Shown here in pieces: positions 24,967 to 33,404 of a stretch of 64,000 bases of DNA. The position numbers and the translations under genes were made by a program. Location of the stretch: assembly GCA_046330285.1 (NCBI GenBank), contig JAXLSX010000003.1, positions 248,001 through 312,000 on the forward strand, in the 5' to 3' direction. The DNA is from RHKX01 sp046330285. GTDB taxonomy: Bacteria; Actinomycetota; Thermoleophilia; Solirubrobacterales; 70-9. Each line of letters opens with the position of its first letter. The stretch's first letter is position 1. A model generated the notes under the pieces. That model was not told the DNA's origin, searched no databases, and saw nothing but the letters and a program-made list of their open reading frames with translations.

Positions 24967-26225
24967 GCGAGCCGCGGCGCTCCCTGCTGCTCGTCTCCTA
25001 CTTCTTCCCGCCGACTCGCGACACCGGCGCGCAGCGCCCCGCGGCCATGGCCAAGTGGCTGGCGCGGCTCGGCTGGGACGTGAGGGTGTTGACGACGACC
25101 GCCTTCGGGTCCGGCGGGCCGCATCCCGACGGAGTCCGCGTGCTCCGCTCCCACGACCTGCAGACGCTCCGGGCGCGGATGGGCGGCCACGAGAAGATCG
25201 ACTCGCTGTTCGACGCCGACACCTACAGCGGCAAGCCCCATCCACTGAGCAGGGCGATCGTCCCCGAGCCGCTCGCGGTCGCCTGGGCGCCGTTCGCCCG
25301 CCGCCTCGCCGTGGCGGCCCACCGCGAGAGCCCGTTCGATTGCGTCCTTACGACCTCGCCGCCGGAGTCCGCGCACACGATCGGCTACGCGCTTCGCCGC
25401 CGCGGCGTCCCGTGGGTCGCCGACGTCCGCGACGCCTGGACGTTCGAGCCGCTCCGCCCACCGTTCCCGACGCGCATCCAGCATCGCCTCGACGAGCGGC
25501 TCGAGCGGAGACGGCTCGGCGCCGCCGACCGCGTCGTCTGCGTCAGCGAACCGGCGGCAGCCGATCTGCGAAGCCGCGGGATCGCGGATCCGAGCGTGAT
25601 CCCGAACGCCTGGGACCCCGACGAGGATCCGGGTGCGTCGGCGGCCGCGGCGGCGGCCGGGCTGCTCGACCCCGATCGGATCTCGCTGCTCTACACCGGG
25701 CGATTCGGCAGCTACGGGCGCGACCCGGGCCCGTTCGCCGCCGGCCTCGCCCGGTTCGCCGCCGCGTCGCCACGGGTCGCCGAGCGGCTCGAGGTCGCGA
25801 TCGCCGGGCCGCTGCAGCCGCGGGAGCGGGAGCTATTCGAGCGGCCGGACCTGGGCCCGGTGAAGGTCAGCCTGCTCGGCTCGCTCGAGCGCGAGACCTC
25901 GCTCGCGCTCCAGAGGCAGGCGGACGCCCTCCTGCTGCTCGCCCAGCCGGCGCGTTCGCAGCTGGTCAACTTCAAGCTCTTCGAGTACCTGGCTGCGGGC
26001 GTCCCGATCCTCGCGCTCGCGGCCGGGACCGAGGCGGGCCGGCTCGCCGCCGAGGCGGGCATCGAGCCGATCGTCGCCGCCGACGACCCGGCGGCGATCG
26101 CCGCGGCGCTGGCTCGGTTGCTCGAGGATGGGATCGCCGCCCCGGCCCCCGACGCGGCCGCCCGGCACTCGTACCCGGCGGCCGCCGAGGCGATGGCGGC
26201 CGAGCTCCTCGCGGTGGTCGGCTGA
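24963..26225 (+). CDS. GT4-like glycosyltransferase
   Basis: A 420-residue GT-B glycosyltransferase. The start (LLLVSYFFPPTRDTGAQRP), the linker (AADRVVCVSEPAAADLRSRG) and the C-terminal FKLFEYLAAGVPILALA are typical of GT4-type enzymes with a variable E-x7-E region. The GTG start overlaps the preceding stop (GTGA), and the stop overlaps the following acyltransferase ATG (TGATG). The three genes therefore form one translationally coupled unit for a decorated glycan. Confidence 0.85.
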   Translation: MSEPRRSLLLVSYFFPPTRDTGAQRPAAMAKWLARLGWDVRVLTTTAFGSGGPHPDGVRVLRSHDLQTLRARMGGHEKIDSLFDADTYSGKPHPLSRAIVPEPLAVAWAPFARRLAVAAHRESPFDCVLTTSPPESAHTIGYALRRRGVPWVADVRDAWTFEPLRPPFPTRIQHRLDERLERRRLGAADRVVCVSEPAAADLRSRGIADPSVIPNAWDPDEDPGASAAAAAAGLLDPDRISLLYTGRFGSYGRDPGPFAAGLARFAAASPRVAERLEVAIAGPLQPRERELFERPDLGPVKVSLLGSLERETSLALQRQADALLLLAQPARSQLVNFKLFEYLAAGVPILALAAGTEAGRLAAEAGIEPIVAADDPAAIAAALARLLEDGIAAPAPDAAARHSYPAAAEAMAAELLAVVG

Positions 26226-27400
26226 TGGATGGTGGACGGGATTCGGCGCCGGTCCCCGACGCGCTCGCGCCACCGCCGCATCACCCCCGCTACCCGCTGC
26301 TCGACGGGATGCGCGCGATCGCCGTCCTCTGCGTCGTCGGCGTCCATGTCGGCGTCTTCGGCGTCGTCGGTGGCTCGCTGTTCGGGAAGCTGGTCCTGCA
26401 CCTGAACATCGGGGTGACGATCTTCTTCCTGATCTCCGGCTTCCTGCTCTACCGGCCCTTCATCGCCGGGCGGACCGGCGGGGCCGAGGCACCCGCGATC
26501 GGCGTCTACGCCCGCCGCCGCGTGCTCAGGATCGTTCCCGCCTACTGGCTCGTCCTCATCGTCCTGATCCTGCTGCCCGGCGTCACAGCGGTGCCCGGCG
26601 GCGGTGGGCTCGAGCAGTTCGCCCTGGTCCACGCTCTCCCGATCGGCGCCGGCCCCGACTGCATCCGGGCGGCCTCGGACTGCGGCCTCGCCCAGACCTG
26701 GAGCCTCGTGGTCGAGTTCACCTTCTACGCCCTGCTTCCCTTCTACGTCCTCGTCGCCGCGCGGCTTGCCCGCGGCCGTACGACGGCCTCCTGGTTGCGA
26801 GCCGAGTTGCTGCTGCTTGGCGGCCTGACGATCGTCTCGCTGCTTCTCCACTTCGGGATCGACGGGACGCGGGAGAGCATGGTCGTGACCGGATCGCTGC
26901 TCGGCTACGCGTTCTGGTTCGCGCTCGGGATGGCGCTGGCGCTCGTCTCGGTCGCGATCGCCGACCGCGAGCGGCCGCCGCGGGCCGTCGCGGCGATCGC
27001 ATCGCGGCCGGGCGTGTCGTGGCTCGCGGCGGCGATGATCTACGTCGCCCTCTCCCTCGCCCTGCCGGCGACTCCGTATCTGGTGACGGCGGGCGATCAG
27101 TTCGTCGCCCACATCGCGTTCGGAGTCATCTCGCTCCTGCTGATGCTTCCAGCCGTCTTCGCCGGCGCCTCCCCGGGGGTCCCGCGAACCGTCCTCTCGA
27201 ACCCCGTCGTCGCCTGGCTCGGGCTGATCTCCTACGGGATCTTCCTCTGGCACTACGTCGTCACGATCGAGCTCGGCCTCCCCGGCGAGGGTTGGAGCTT
27301 CCTGCCGCTCCTGATCGCGACCCTCGCGATCTCGATTCCGATCGCCGCCGCGAGCTACTACCTGCTCGAGCGGCCGCTGCTGCGCTTCAAGTACCGGTAG
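26225..27400 (+). CDS. OafA/YrhL-type membrane acyltransferase
   Basis: A 391-residue acyltransferase-3 protein with about ten membrane helices. YPLLDGMRAIAVLCVVGVHV has the signature R..A...V..H, VTIFFLISGFLLYRPF is the second helix motif and RRRVLRIVPAYW the basic loop. It is a paralogue of the gene at 17500-18801 and probably acetylates or acylates the sugar polymer made by the two coupled glycosyltransferases. It ends with a basic tail (LERPLLRFKYR) seen in this family. Confidence 0.88.
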   Translation: MDGGRDSAPVPDALAPPPHHPRYPLLDGMRAIAVLCVVGVHVGVFGVVGGSLFGKLVLHLNIGVTIFFLISGFLLYRPFIAGRTGGAEAPAIGVYARRRVLRIVPAYWLVLIVLILLPGVTAVPGGGGLEQFALVHALPIGAGPDCIRAASDCGLAQTWSLVVEFTFYALLPFYVLVAARLARGRTTASWLRAELLLLGGLTIVSLLLHFGIDGTRESMVVTGSLLGYAFWFALGMALALVSVAIADRERPPRAVAAIASRPGVSWLAAAMIYVALSLALPATPYLVTAGDQFVAHIAFGVISLLLMLPAVFAGASPGVPRTVLSNPVVAWLGLISYGIFLWHYVVTIELGLPGEGWSFLPLLIATLAISIPIAAASYYLLERPLLRFKYR

Positions 27401-27516
27401 GGGAACGGAGGCGGGTTCGGCTCACGCCGGGGCCCAGCGGCCGGCGGACTGTGATTCGGCAGTGAGGGGGCGCGGCCAAGCGGCTCGGCCGAGATGGCGA
27501 GCTCGTGGGCGGATTT

Positions 27517-27533
27517 CCCCTGACTATCAGGGG
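27517..27533. promoter_or_regulatory. Inverted repeat CCCCTGA-CTA-TCAGGGG
   Basis: A perfect seven-base inverted repeat with a three-base loop, in the 266-base gap after the acyltransferase. It lacks a downstream T-run, so it is a poor intrinsic terminator and may be a binding site for a dimeric regulator. Its length and spacing equal those of the site at 55043-55059. Confidence 0.5.
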
Positions 27534-27628
27534 TTTGCTGCCCGCGAGCACGATTCAGCCTGCGCCTCCTCCCGTCCCTGCCAAGACCCACTTCCACCCC
27601 ACCGCCCAGCTCCCTTACTCGGCCGCCA

Positions 27629-27647
27629 AACCGAATATTCCTCGGTT
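27629..27647. promoter_or_regulatory. Inverted repeat AACCGA-N7-TCGGTT
   Basis: A perfect six-base inverted repeat with a seven-base, AT-rich centre. It ends 19 bases upstream of the TetR start at 27667, in an unusually AT-rich stretch. The position suits an autoregulatory TetR operator. Confidence 0.55.
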
Positions 27648-27666
27648 CTGCAAGAATGAACTACTG

Positions 27667-28248
27667 ATGTCCGCCACCACCACTCGCGAGCGGCTGATCG
27701 ACTCGGCCACCCATCGGTTTGCCGCCGACGGCGTGCTCGGGACGACGCTCGAGGAAGTGCGGGCGGACGCCGATGCGAGCGTCGGCGCCGTCTACCACCA
27801 CTTTCCCGACAAGGAGGCCCTGGTGGATGCGGTGCGGGAGCGGGCGCTCGGCGACTTCCAGGCCGCCTTCGCCGCCGAGCTCGAGCGCCACCGGGACGCC
27901 GAGGAGGGGATCAGGGCGATGGTCCGCTTCCAGGTCCGCTGGTGCTTCGCCAATCCGGAAGCAGCGAAGCTCCTGCTCGAGGGACGGCCGCGGCGGGCGG
28001 CGGAGCTGAACCGCGGATTCTTCGACCGCGTTCAGGCCTGGTGGCAGATCCACGCCCACTACGGGACCGTCCACGATCACGACTTCGCGCTCGTCCATGC
28101 GATCTGGCTCGGGCCGGCGCTGGAGCTGACCCGCCTGGCGCTCGCCGGAGCGACCCGGCGGCCTGACCGCGCCACGGTCCAGGCCCTCGCCGACGCGGCG
28201 TGGGCGGCCCTCGCCGACAACCCACCACCGCAGGAGGCAGCACAATGA
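27667..28248 (+). CDS. TetR-family transcriptional regulator
   Basis: A 193-residue TetR-type repressor. The HTH reads TRERLIDSATHRFAADGVLG, then ADASVGAVYHHFPDKEALVD. The C-terminal ligand domain is short and has several Trp/His residues (WWQIHAHYG). ATG 27667 starts exactly at the conserved N-terminus; longer versions run into the promoter. Its stop overlaps the enoyl-CoA hydratase start as ATGA, so it is cotranscribed with acyl-CoA genes and may sense an acyl-CoA, as FadR/PaaR-like TetR proteins do. Confidence 0.9.
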   Translation: MSATTTRERLIDSATHRFAADGVLGTTLEEVRADADASVGAVYHHFPDKEALVDAVRERALGDFQAAFAAELERHRDAEEGIRAMVRFQVRWCFANPEAAKLLLEGRPRRAAELNRGFFDRVQAWWQIHAHYGTVHDHDFALVHAIWLGPALELTRLALAGATRRPDRATVQALADAAWAALADNPPPQEAAQ

Positions 28249-29078
28249 GCACCTACGAGGAGATGATTCGCAGCGGCACCGATGCGGAGCACGAAGCGGT
28301 GCTCGTCGAGCGGCCCGCCGGCGACCGGGCGATCGTGACGATGAACGAGCCCGAGCACCTGAACGCACTCAGCGCGGCGGTCTGCGTCCAGCTCGATCGC
28401 GTCCTCGCCGAGCTCGCCGACGACCGCGACCTGCGGACGATCGTCCTCACCGGCGCCGGGACCGGGTTCTCCGCCGGCGGCGATCTCGAGATGATGGAGA
28501 CGGCGACCGAGGGCATCACCCAGCCCGCGGGCTCGACCGACGTCTGGCGCTGGATCCGCAACCGCTTCGGAGCCGTGGTCCGCCGGATCGCCCGCACCGA
28601 CAAGGCCTTCGTCGCGGCGGTCAACGGCCCCGCCGCGGGCGTCGGGCTCGCGTTCGCGCTCACATGCGACCTGGCGATCGCCTCCGAGCGGGCCATCCTC
28701 GTGCCCGCGTTCGGGCGCCTCGGCCTGCTGCCCGAGGTCGGCACGAGCTGGGCGCTGACCCGGCGCCTCGGATACCAGGGCGCCTTCGCCTTCTTCGCGA
28801 GCGGCGAGCACGTCGACGCCGCCGAGGCCGAGCGCCTCGGGCTCGTCCAGGAGGTCGTCCCCCACGACCGCCTGCTCCCGGCCGCGAACGAGTGGGCCGA
28901 CCGGATCGCGGCGCTGGCGCCGCACGCGCTCGAGATGGCGAAGCCGCTGCTGCGGGCGACGGCCGACGCGAGCTGGGACACCGCGCTGACGATGGAGGAG
29001 TTCGCGGAGCCGAACTGCTTCACGACCGAGCGCTTCGCCGCAGCGGTCGCGGCGATGCGCGGCCACGGCGGCCCCTGA
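28245..29078 (+). CDS. Enoyl-CoA hydratase/isomerase family protein
   Basis: A 277-residue crotonase-fold enzyme. The oxyanion-hole segments are GTGFSAGGDLEMME and AAVNGPAAGVGLAFAL, and LLPEVGTSWAL places a Glu at one catalytic position. It should hydrate or isomerise an acyl-CoA in beta-oxidation or a related degradation route. It overlaps the TetR gene (ATGA) and lies 44 bases upstream of the mutase gene. Confidence 0.9.
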   Translation: MSTYEEMIRSGTDAEHEAVLVERPAGDRAIVTMNEPEHLNALSAAVCVQLDRVLAELADDRDLRTIVLTGAGTGFSAGGDLEMMETATEGITQPAGSTDVWRWIRNRFGAVVRRIARTDKAFVAAVNGPAAGVGLAFALTCDLAIASERAILVPAFGRLGLLPEVGTSWALTRRLGYQGAFAFFASGEHVDAAEAERLGLVQEVVPHDRLLPAANEWADRIAALAPHALEMAKPLLRATADASWDTALTMEEFAEPNCFTTERFAAAVAAMRGHGGP

Positions 29079-29122
29079 CGCCCGCCGCCGCGCTCGCGGC
29101 CCGGCAACTATCCTTCCGGCCC

Positions 29123-30757
29123 GTGAGCGACGCCCCCGAGCCCTCCGAGCACCGTTTCATCGGCCCGATCGTCGGCCCCGACGACGAGCGCCGGTTCACG
29201 GACTCGGGGATCGAGGTCGGCAAGCTCTACGACGAAGGCGACGTCGCCGACGGCCTCGGAGAGCGCCTCGGCGAGCCCGGATCGTTCCCGTTCACCCGCG
29301 GCATCCACGACGGCATGTACCGCGACCGGCTCTGGACGATGCGCCAGTACGCCGGCTTCTCGAGTCCCGAGGACACCAACGAGCGCTACCGCTACCTGAT
29401 CGAGCACGGCTCGACCGGTCTCTCGATGGCGTTCGACCTGCCGACCCAGCTCGGCCGCGACTCCGACGACCCGCTCTGCGACGGCGAGGTCGGCCGTACC
29501 GGCGTCCCGATCGACACGATCGAGGACATGCGGATCTGCTTCGACCAGATCCCGCTCGACCAGGTCTCGACGTCGATGACGATCAACGCGCCCGCTTCGG
29601 TCCTGCTGCTCCTCTACGAGCTGGTCGGCGAGGAACAGGGCGTCGCCTCCGAGAAGCTCCGCGGGACCGTCCAGAACGACGTCCTCAAGGAGTACATGGC
29701 CCGCGGCAACTACATCTACCCGCCGGAGCCGACGATGCGGCTGACGACCGACATCTTCGAGTACTGCCAGCAGAACGTGCCGAAGTGGAACACGATCTCG
29801 ATCAGCGGGTACCACATCCGCGAGAAGGGCTGTTCGGCCGTCCAGGAGGTCGCCTTCACGCTCAGCAACGCGATCGCCTACGTCGAGGCGGCGCTCGACC
29901 GCGGGCTCGAGATCGACAGCTTCGCCCCCCGGCTCGCCTTCTTCTTCAACTGCCACAACAACGTCTTCCAGGAGATCGCGAAGTTCCGCGCCGTCCGCCG
30001 GATGTGGGCGGAGATCGTCCGCGACCGGTTCGGCTCCGAGAACCCGCGCTCGCAGATGATCCGCTTCCACACCCAGACCGGCGGCGTCACCCTCCAGGCC
30101 CAGCAGCCCGAGGTGAACATCATCCGCGTCGCCCTCCAGGGCTTCGCCGCCGTCAGCGGTGGCACCCAGTCGCTGCACACCAACGGATTCGACGAGGCGC
30201 TGGCGCTGCCGACCGAGCGTTCGGCGCGCATCGCCCTGCGGACTCAACAGGTGATCGCCTACGAGTCCGGCGCGACGGACACCGTCGACCCGTTCGCCGG
30301 CTCCTACTTCGTCGAGTCGCTGACCGACGAGATCGAGCTGCGGGCGAAGGAGCTGATGGCGCAGGTCGCCGACCTGGGCGGCTCGGTCGAGTCACTCGAC
30401 TTCATGCAGCGCGAGATCGAGGAGTCCGCGGCCAGCTACCACGAGCGCTACAAGACCGGACAGGACGTGATCGTCGGGGTCAACAAGTTCGTGACGGACA
30501 CGATCGACGACGTCGACATCCTCAAGGTCGACCCGGAGGCCGAGAAGCGACAGGTCGCCAGGCTCAAGAAGCACAAGGAGAGGCGCGACCAGGCCGCCGT
30601 CGATGCTCGTCTCGCCGATCTCACCAAGGCCGCAGAGGGCGACGTCAACCTGCTGCCCCCGATGAAGGAGGCCCTGCGGGCCGGGGCCTCGATCGGCGAG
30701 GTCTCGGGCGCACTCCGCGACGTCTTCGGCGAGTACAAGGGCGGGGCCTTCTTCTAG
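29123..30757 (+). CDS. Methylmalonyl-CoA mutase catalytic subunit (no B12 domain)
   Basis: A 544-residue acyl-CoA mutase large subunit. Conserved blocks include WTMRQYAGF, GLSMAFDLPTQLG, SISGYHIREKG, RFHTQTGG and SLHTNGFDEALALPT. The Tyr in RQYAGF and the Arg in PPEPTMRL are at the positions that distinguish methylmalonyl-CoA mutase from isobutyryl- and hydroxyisobutyryl-CoA mutases. The B12-binding DxHxxG domain is absent, so a separate small subunit elsewhere is needed. It starts at GTG 29123. With the carboxylase at 48714 it fits the propionyl-CoA to succinyl-CoA route. Confidence 0.92.
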   Translation: MSDAPEPSEHRFIGPIVGPDDERRFTDSGIEVGKLYDEGDVADGLGERLGEPGSFPFTRGIHDGMYRDRLWTMRQYAGFSSPEDTNERYRYLIEHGSTGLSMAFDLPTQLGRDSDDPLCDGEVGRTGVPIDTIEDMRICFDQIPLDQVSTSMTINAPASVLLLLYELVGEEQGVASEKLRGTVQNDVLKEYMARGNYIYPPEPTMRLTTDIFEYCQQNVPKWNTISISGYHIREKGCSAVQEVAFTLSNAIAYVEAALDRGLEIDSFAPRLAFFFNCHNNVFQEIAKFRAVRRMWAEIVRDRFGSENPRSQMIRFHTQTGGVTLQAQQPEVNIIRVALQGFAAVSGGTQSLHTNGFDEALALPTERSARIALRTQQVIAYESGATDTVDPFAGSYFVESLTDEIELRAKELMAQVADLGGSVESLDFMQREIEESAASYHERYKTGQDVIVGVNKFVTDTIDDVDILKVDPEAEKRQVARLKKHKERRDQAAVDARLADLTKAAEGDVNLLPPMKEALRAGASIGEVSGALRDVFGEYKGGAFF

Positions 30758-30770
30758 GCCCGGCCGCCCG

Positions 30771-31364
30771 ATGATCATCGGAGAGCGCTTCGCCTGGGCG
30801 CACCTGCCGAAGGCGGCGGGGACCGCGACGCAGGCGATGTTCGAGGCCGTTCCCGGGCTGATCGACTACGCCGACCCGGTCGACTCCAACTCCAAGCACG
30901 ACGCGTTCTGGGTCCGCGAGGACGAGCTCGCCGGCAAGCTGCTGGCGATGAACCTGCGGCGGCTTCCGTCGTGGGTCCTGAGCGCCGCCAACCACAAGGC
31001 GATGTCGGGGCTCTGGCCCGACTTCGAGCCGCTGCCGATGCCGACGGTCGAGGAGATGGTCGAGAGCACCGATCCCGACGATCTGCTGCGGTGGATGACC
31101 GACGGCCCGCGAATGCCCGTCGACCGCTGGCTGCGGGCCGAACACCTCCAGGAGGACGTGCTCGGGCTGCTCGGAGAGCTCGGGGTCCTGACGCCCGCGG
31201 CCCGCGAGGCGGTCGTCGCGGTGCCGTGGGTCGGCAAGGCCTACGACCACGACGTCGACCGGGCCTTCACGGCGGAGCAGATCGCGCGCATGTACGAGGT
31301 CAACCCGAGTTGGACGGCGGCGGAGCGCGCCGCCTACGGCGACCTCCACCAACCCTCCGCCTAG
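30771..31364 (+). CDS. Sulfotransferase-like P-loop protein
   Basis: A 197-residue protein. The N-terminal FAWAHLPKAAGTATQAMFE matches the 5'-phosphosulfate-binding loop of PAPS-dependent sulfotransferases (HxPKxGGT-like). The later segment DRWLRAEHLQEDVLGLLGEL resembles the 3'-phosphate-side RxExL...D element. It is shorter than typical sulfotransferases (250-350), so activity is plausible rather than certain. It begins the glycan locus, 13 bases after the mutase gene. PAPS could come from the APS kinase at 59046-59600. Confidence 0.65.
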   Translation: MIIGERFAWAHLPKAAGTATQAMFEAVPGLIDYADPVDSNSKHDAFWVREDELAGKLLAMNLRRLPSWVLSAANHKAMSGLWPDFEPLPMPTVEEMVESTDPDDLLRWMTDGPRMPVDRWLRAEHLQEDVLGLLGELGVLTPAAREAVVAVPWVGKAYDHDVDRAFTAEQIARMYEVNPSWTAAERAAYGDLHQPSA

Positions 31365-31394
31365 CCGCGCGTCCCTAGACTGACCGCCCCGAAG

Positions 31395-32456
31395 ATGGAC
31401 CTCCGGAACCAGAGCATCGACCTCGCGCGCCGCGCCGCCCGCACGCGGCCCGCGCGCCGCCTCGCCGACGCGATCCGCGAGGACCGCCCGCCGCCCGAGC
31501 CCCCGCCGCCCCCGCCCCCTCCCCCGCCCGATCCGCGCGACCTGCTCAACCACATGCGGGTCGACAACTGGCTGACGAACCTGTTCGGCGCCGAGCTCGA
31601 CCCGATCGAGGAGCGGATCGCCGCGGGCGCGACCGGCGACGAGGCCTACGGGCTGTTCCGCGGACTCGACGACGACCTCTGGGCGCTGCTTCTGAGCGGC
31701 CAGTACTCGGCCTATCCCGCGATCCGCGGCCTGCTTCCCGACGTCCCCGAACCCCACCTGCAGTTGAGCTGGAACGGCGCCGACGGCCTCGGCCTGCTGT
31801 CGCAGAGCAAGTCCTTCTACGCGCACGTCAAGCGGATGCACGCCGAGCACCACGGCGGCGAGCTCTCGGGCGCCCGGATCCTCGACTTCGGCTGCGGCTG
31901 GGGGCGGCTGACGCGCTTCTTCGCACGCGACGTCCCGGCGGGAGCGCTGCACGGCTGCGACCCGGTCGAGTCGATCCTCGACGTCTGCCGAACCAGCCGC
32001 GTCCCGGCCGAGCTCCACCGCTCCGACTTCGTGCCCGAGAGCCTCCCGGTCGACGGGATCGACGTCGCATTTTCGTTCTCGGTCTTCACCCACCTCTCCG
32101 AGCGCGCGGCCCAGACCTGCCTGAACGCGATTCACGACGCGCTCAACCCGGACGGGATCGCGGTCCTGACGATCCGCCCGCCCGACTACCTCGGCCTCGA
32201 CGAGAAGATGCACGGGGCCCGCGACGAGCTCGGCCCCGATCCGTACGCGGCGATGTCGGAGCCGCAGTTCGTCTTCGCGCCCCACGGCGTCGACGAGGGC
32301 CACCCGCAGTACCAGGGCGGCGAGATGACCTACGGGGACACCGTCGTGAGCCTCGCTTACGTGCGCGAGCACTGGACCGAGCGGTTCGAGCTGGTCGACG
32401 TCAGGGCGACGCTCGAGGACATGTTCCAGGTCGCCGTGACGCTGCGGCGACGCTGA
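31395..32456 (+). CDS. SAM methyltransferase with proline-rich N-terminus
   Basis: A 353-residue class I methyltransferase. ARILDFGCGWGRLTRFFA is SAM motif I (about 158-175) and VAFSFSVFTHLSE the motif IV region. The first 50 residues hold a run of ten consecutive prolines within a longer Pro-rich linker, then a helical region. The closing part (GGEMTYGDTVVSLAYVREHW) is shared by glycan-cluster methyltransferases. It is convergent with the export operon on the minus strand, six bases away. The substrate, probably a sugar or glycan end, is inferred. Confidence 0.8.
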   Translation: MDLRNQSIDLARRAARTRPARRLADAIREDRPPPEPPPPPPPPPPDPRDLLNHMRVDNWLTNLFGAELDPIEERIAAGATGDEAYGLFRGLDDDLWALLLSGQYSAYPAIRGLLPDVPEPHLQLSWNGADGLGLLSQSKSFYAHVKRMHAEHHGGELSGARILDFGCGWGRLTRFFARDVPAGALHGCDPVESILDVCRTSRVPAELHRSDFVPESLPVDGIDVAFSFSVFTHLSERAAQTCLNAIHDALNPDGIAVLTIRPPDYLGLDEKMHGARDELGPDPYAAMSEPQFVFAPHGVDEGHPQYQGGEMTYGDTVVSLAYVREHWTERFELVDVRATLEDMFQVAVTLRRR

Positions 32457-32462
32457 CGGCGC

Positions 32463-33404
32463 TCAGCGGCCCCCGCGCATCCGCGCGCCGAGGCCCCGGA
32501 GCGGCCGGGTGAGCCGCCAGCTCCGCGAGCCCTCGTATTCGGAGCGGACGCCGTCGACGATCGCACAGTAGTCGCCGCGAAGCTGCTCGATCTCACGCTG
32601 GAGCTGGGCGACGTTGTGGCGGAGCGCCGCGATCTCCCGCGGGTCGTCGGCGGGCGCGAGAAGCTCCTCCGGGGTGATCGTCACGTCCTTCTTCCGCAGC
32701 AGGGGCCAGGTCTGGTTGTAGGCCCAGGGTTGCACCGAGACGAACTCGAACGCGCGGCCCCAGTGCTCGCGGACCCACCAGTCCGACATCAGGATCATCG
32801 GACCGCCGATCGACCACGGCGCGTCGTGGCGGAGGACGTTCATCCCGACCCGCGACTCATCCCACGGCTCGCCCGCGATCCGCTCCGAGTTCCACTCGCC
32901 CATGTAGGTCGCGACGAGCAGACCGCCGGGGGCGAGCACCCGATGGAGCTCGAGCAGCCAGTCGGCCGAGTTGTCGGCGAGATGGGTGAACACCGAGATC
33001 GCCCAGATCAGGTCGAAGCTTCCGTCGTCGAACGGGAGCGGCGGATCGACATCGCAGCGGACGGCGTTCAGCGGCGGGCAGAGGCTGGCTCGGAGCCAGT
33101 CGATGCTGGCGGCGTCGATGTCGGCCCCCCACACCTCCGCCGCCCCGGACTCGGCCTCGCCGATGAAATGGCGGAGCGTCCGTCCGGCACCGCAGCCGAA
33201 GTCCAGCAGCGTCCTGCCGCCCGGATCCCAGCCCTCGGGGAGCAGCCGCATCAGCTCGTTCTTGGTGTCGGCACCGAGGCGCTCGTACTCGGCCTCGGCC
33301 TCCGCTCGGTCGCCGGCGATCTCCAGGACCCGGTCCATGAGGTCGAACTCCGGATAGGGAAGCGCGCCCGCCCCGTCCCGATCGGGCTCCCCTTCGCGGC
33401 CCAT
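32463..33404 (-). CDS. Methyltransferase with coiled-coil tail, glycan chain-end candidate
   Basis: A 313-residue class I methyltransferase. TLLDFGCGAGRTLRHFIGE is motif I (about residue 67) and FDLIWAISVFTHLADNS motif IV. After the catalytic domain a helical heptad-like segment (EIAALRHNVAQLQREIEQLR) ends in SRSWRLTRPLRGLGARMR, a basic amphipathic tail. This layout recalls WbdD, which methylates the polysaccharide end and measures chain length through a coiled coil; the kinase part of WbdD is absent. Its ATG overlaps the permease stop (ATGA). It is the last gene of the transporter operon. Confidence 0.78.
   Translation of the reverse strand: MGREGEPDRDGAGALPYPEFDLMDRVLEIAGDRAEAEAEYERLGADTKNELMRLLPEGWDPGGRTLLDFGCGAGRTLRHFIGEAESGAAEVWGADIDAASIDWLRASLCPPLNAVRCDVDPPLPFDDGSFDLIWAISVFTHLADNSADWLLELHRVLAPGGLLVATYMGEWNSERIAGEPWDESRVGMNVLRHDAPWSIGGPMILMSDWWVREHWGRAFEFVSVQPWAYNQTWPLLRKKDVTITPEELLAPADDPREIAALRHNVAQLQREIEQLRGDYCAIVDGVRSEYEGSRSWRLTRPLRGLGARMRGGR

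Noticed and set aside
24767..27400. A single 877-residue frame covering GT4 and acyltransferase regions
   Set aside because: Only its last part (from 26225) is the real acyltransferase; the earlier part is Arg-rich shadow of the two glycosyltransferase genes.
31480..31535. Cytosine-rich simple repeat as a separate element
   Set aside because: It encodes the proline-rich linker of the methyltransferase and remains in frame, so coding explains it.
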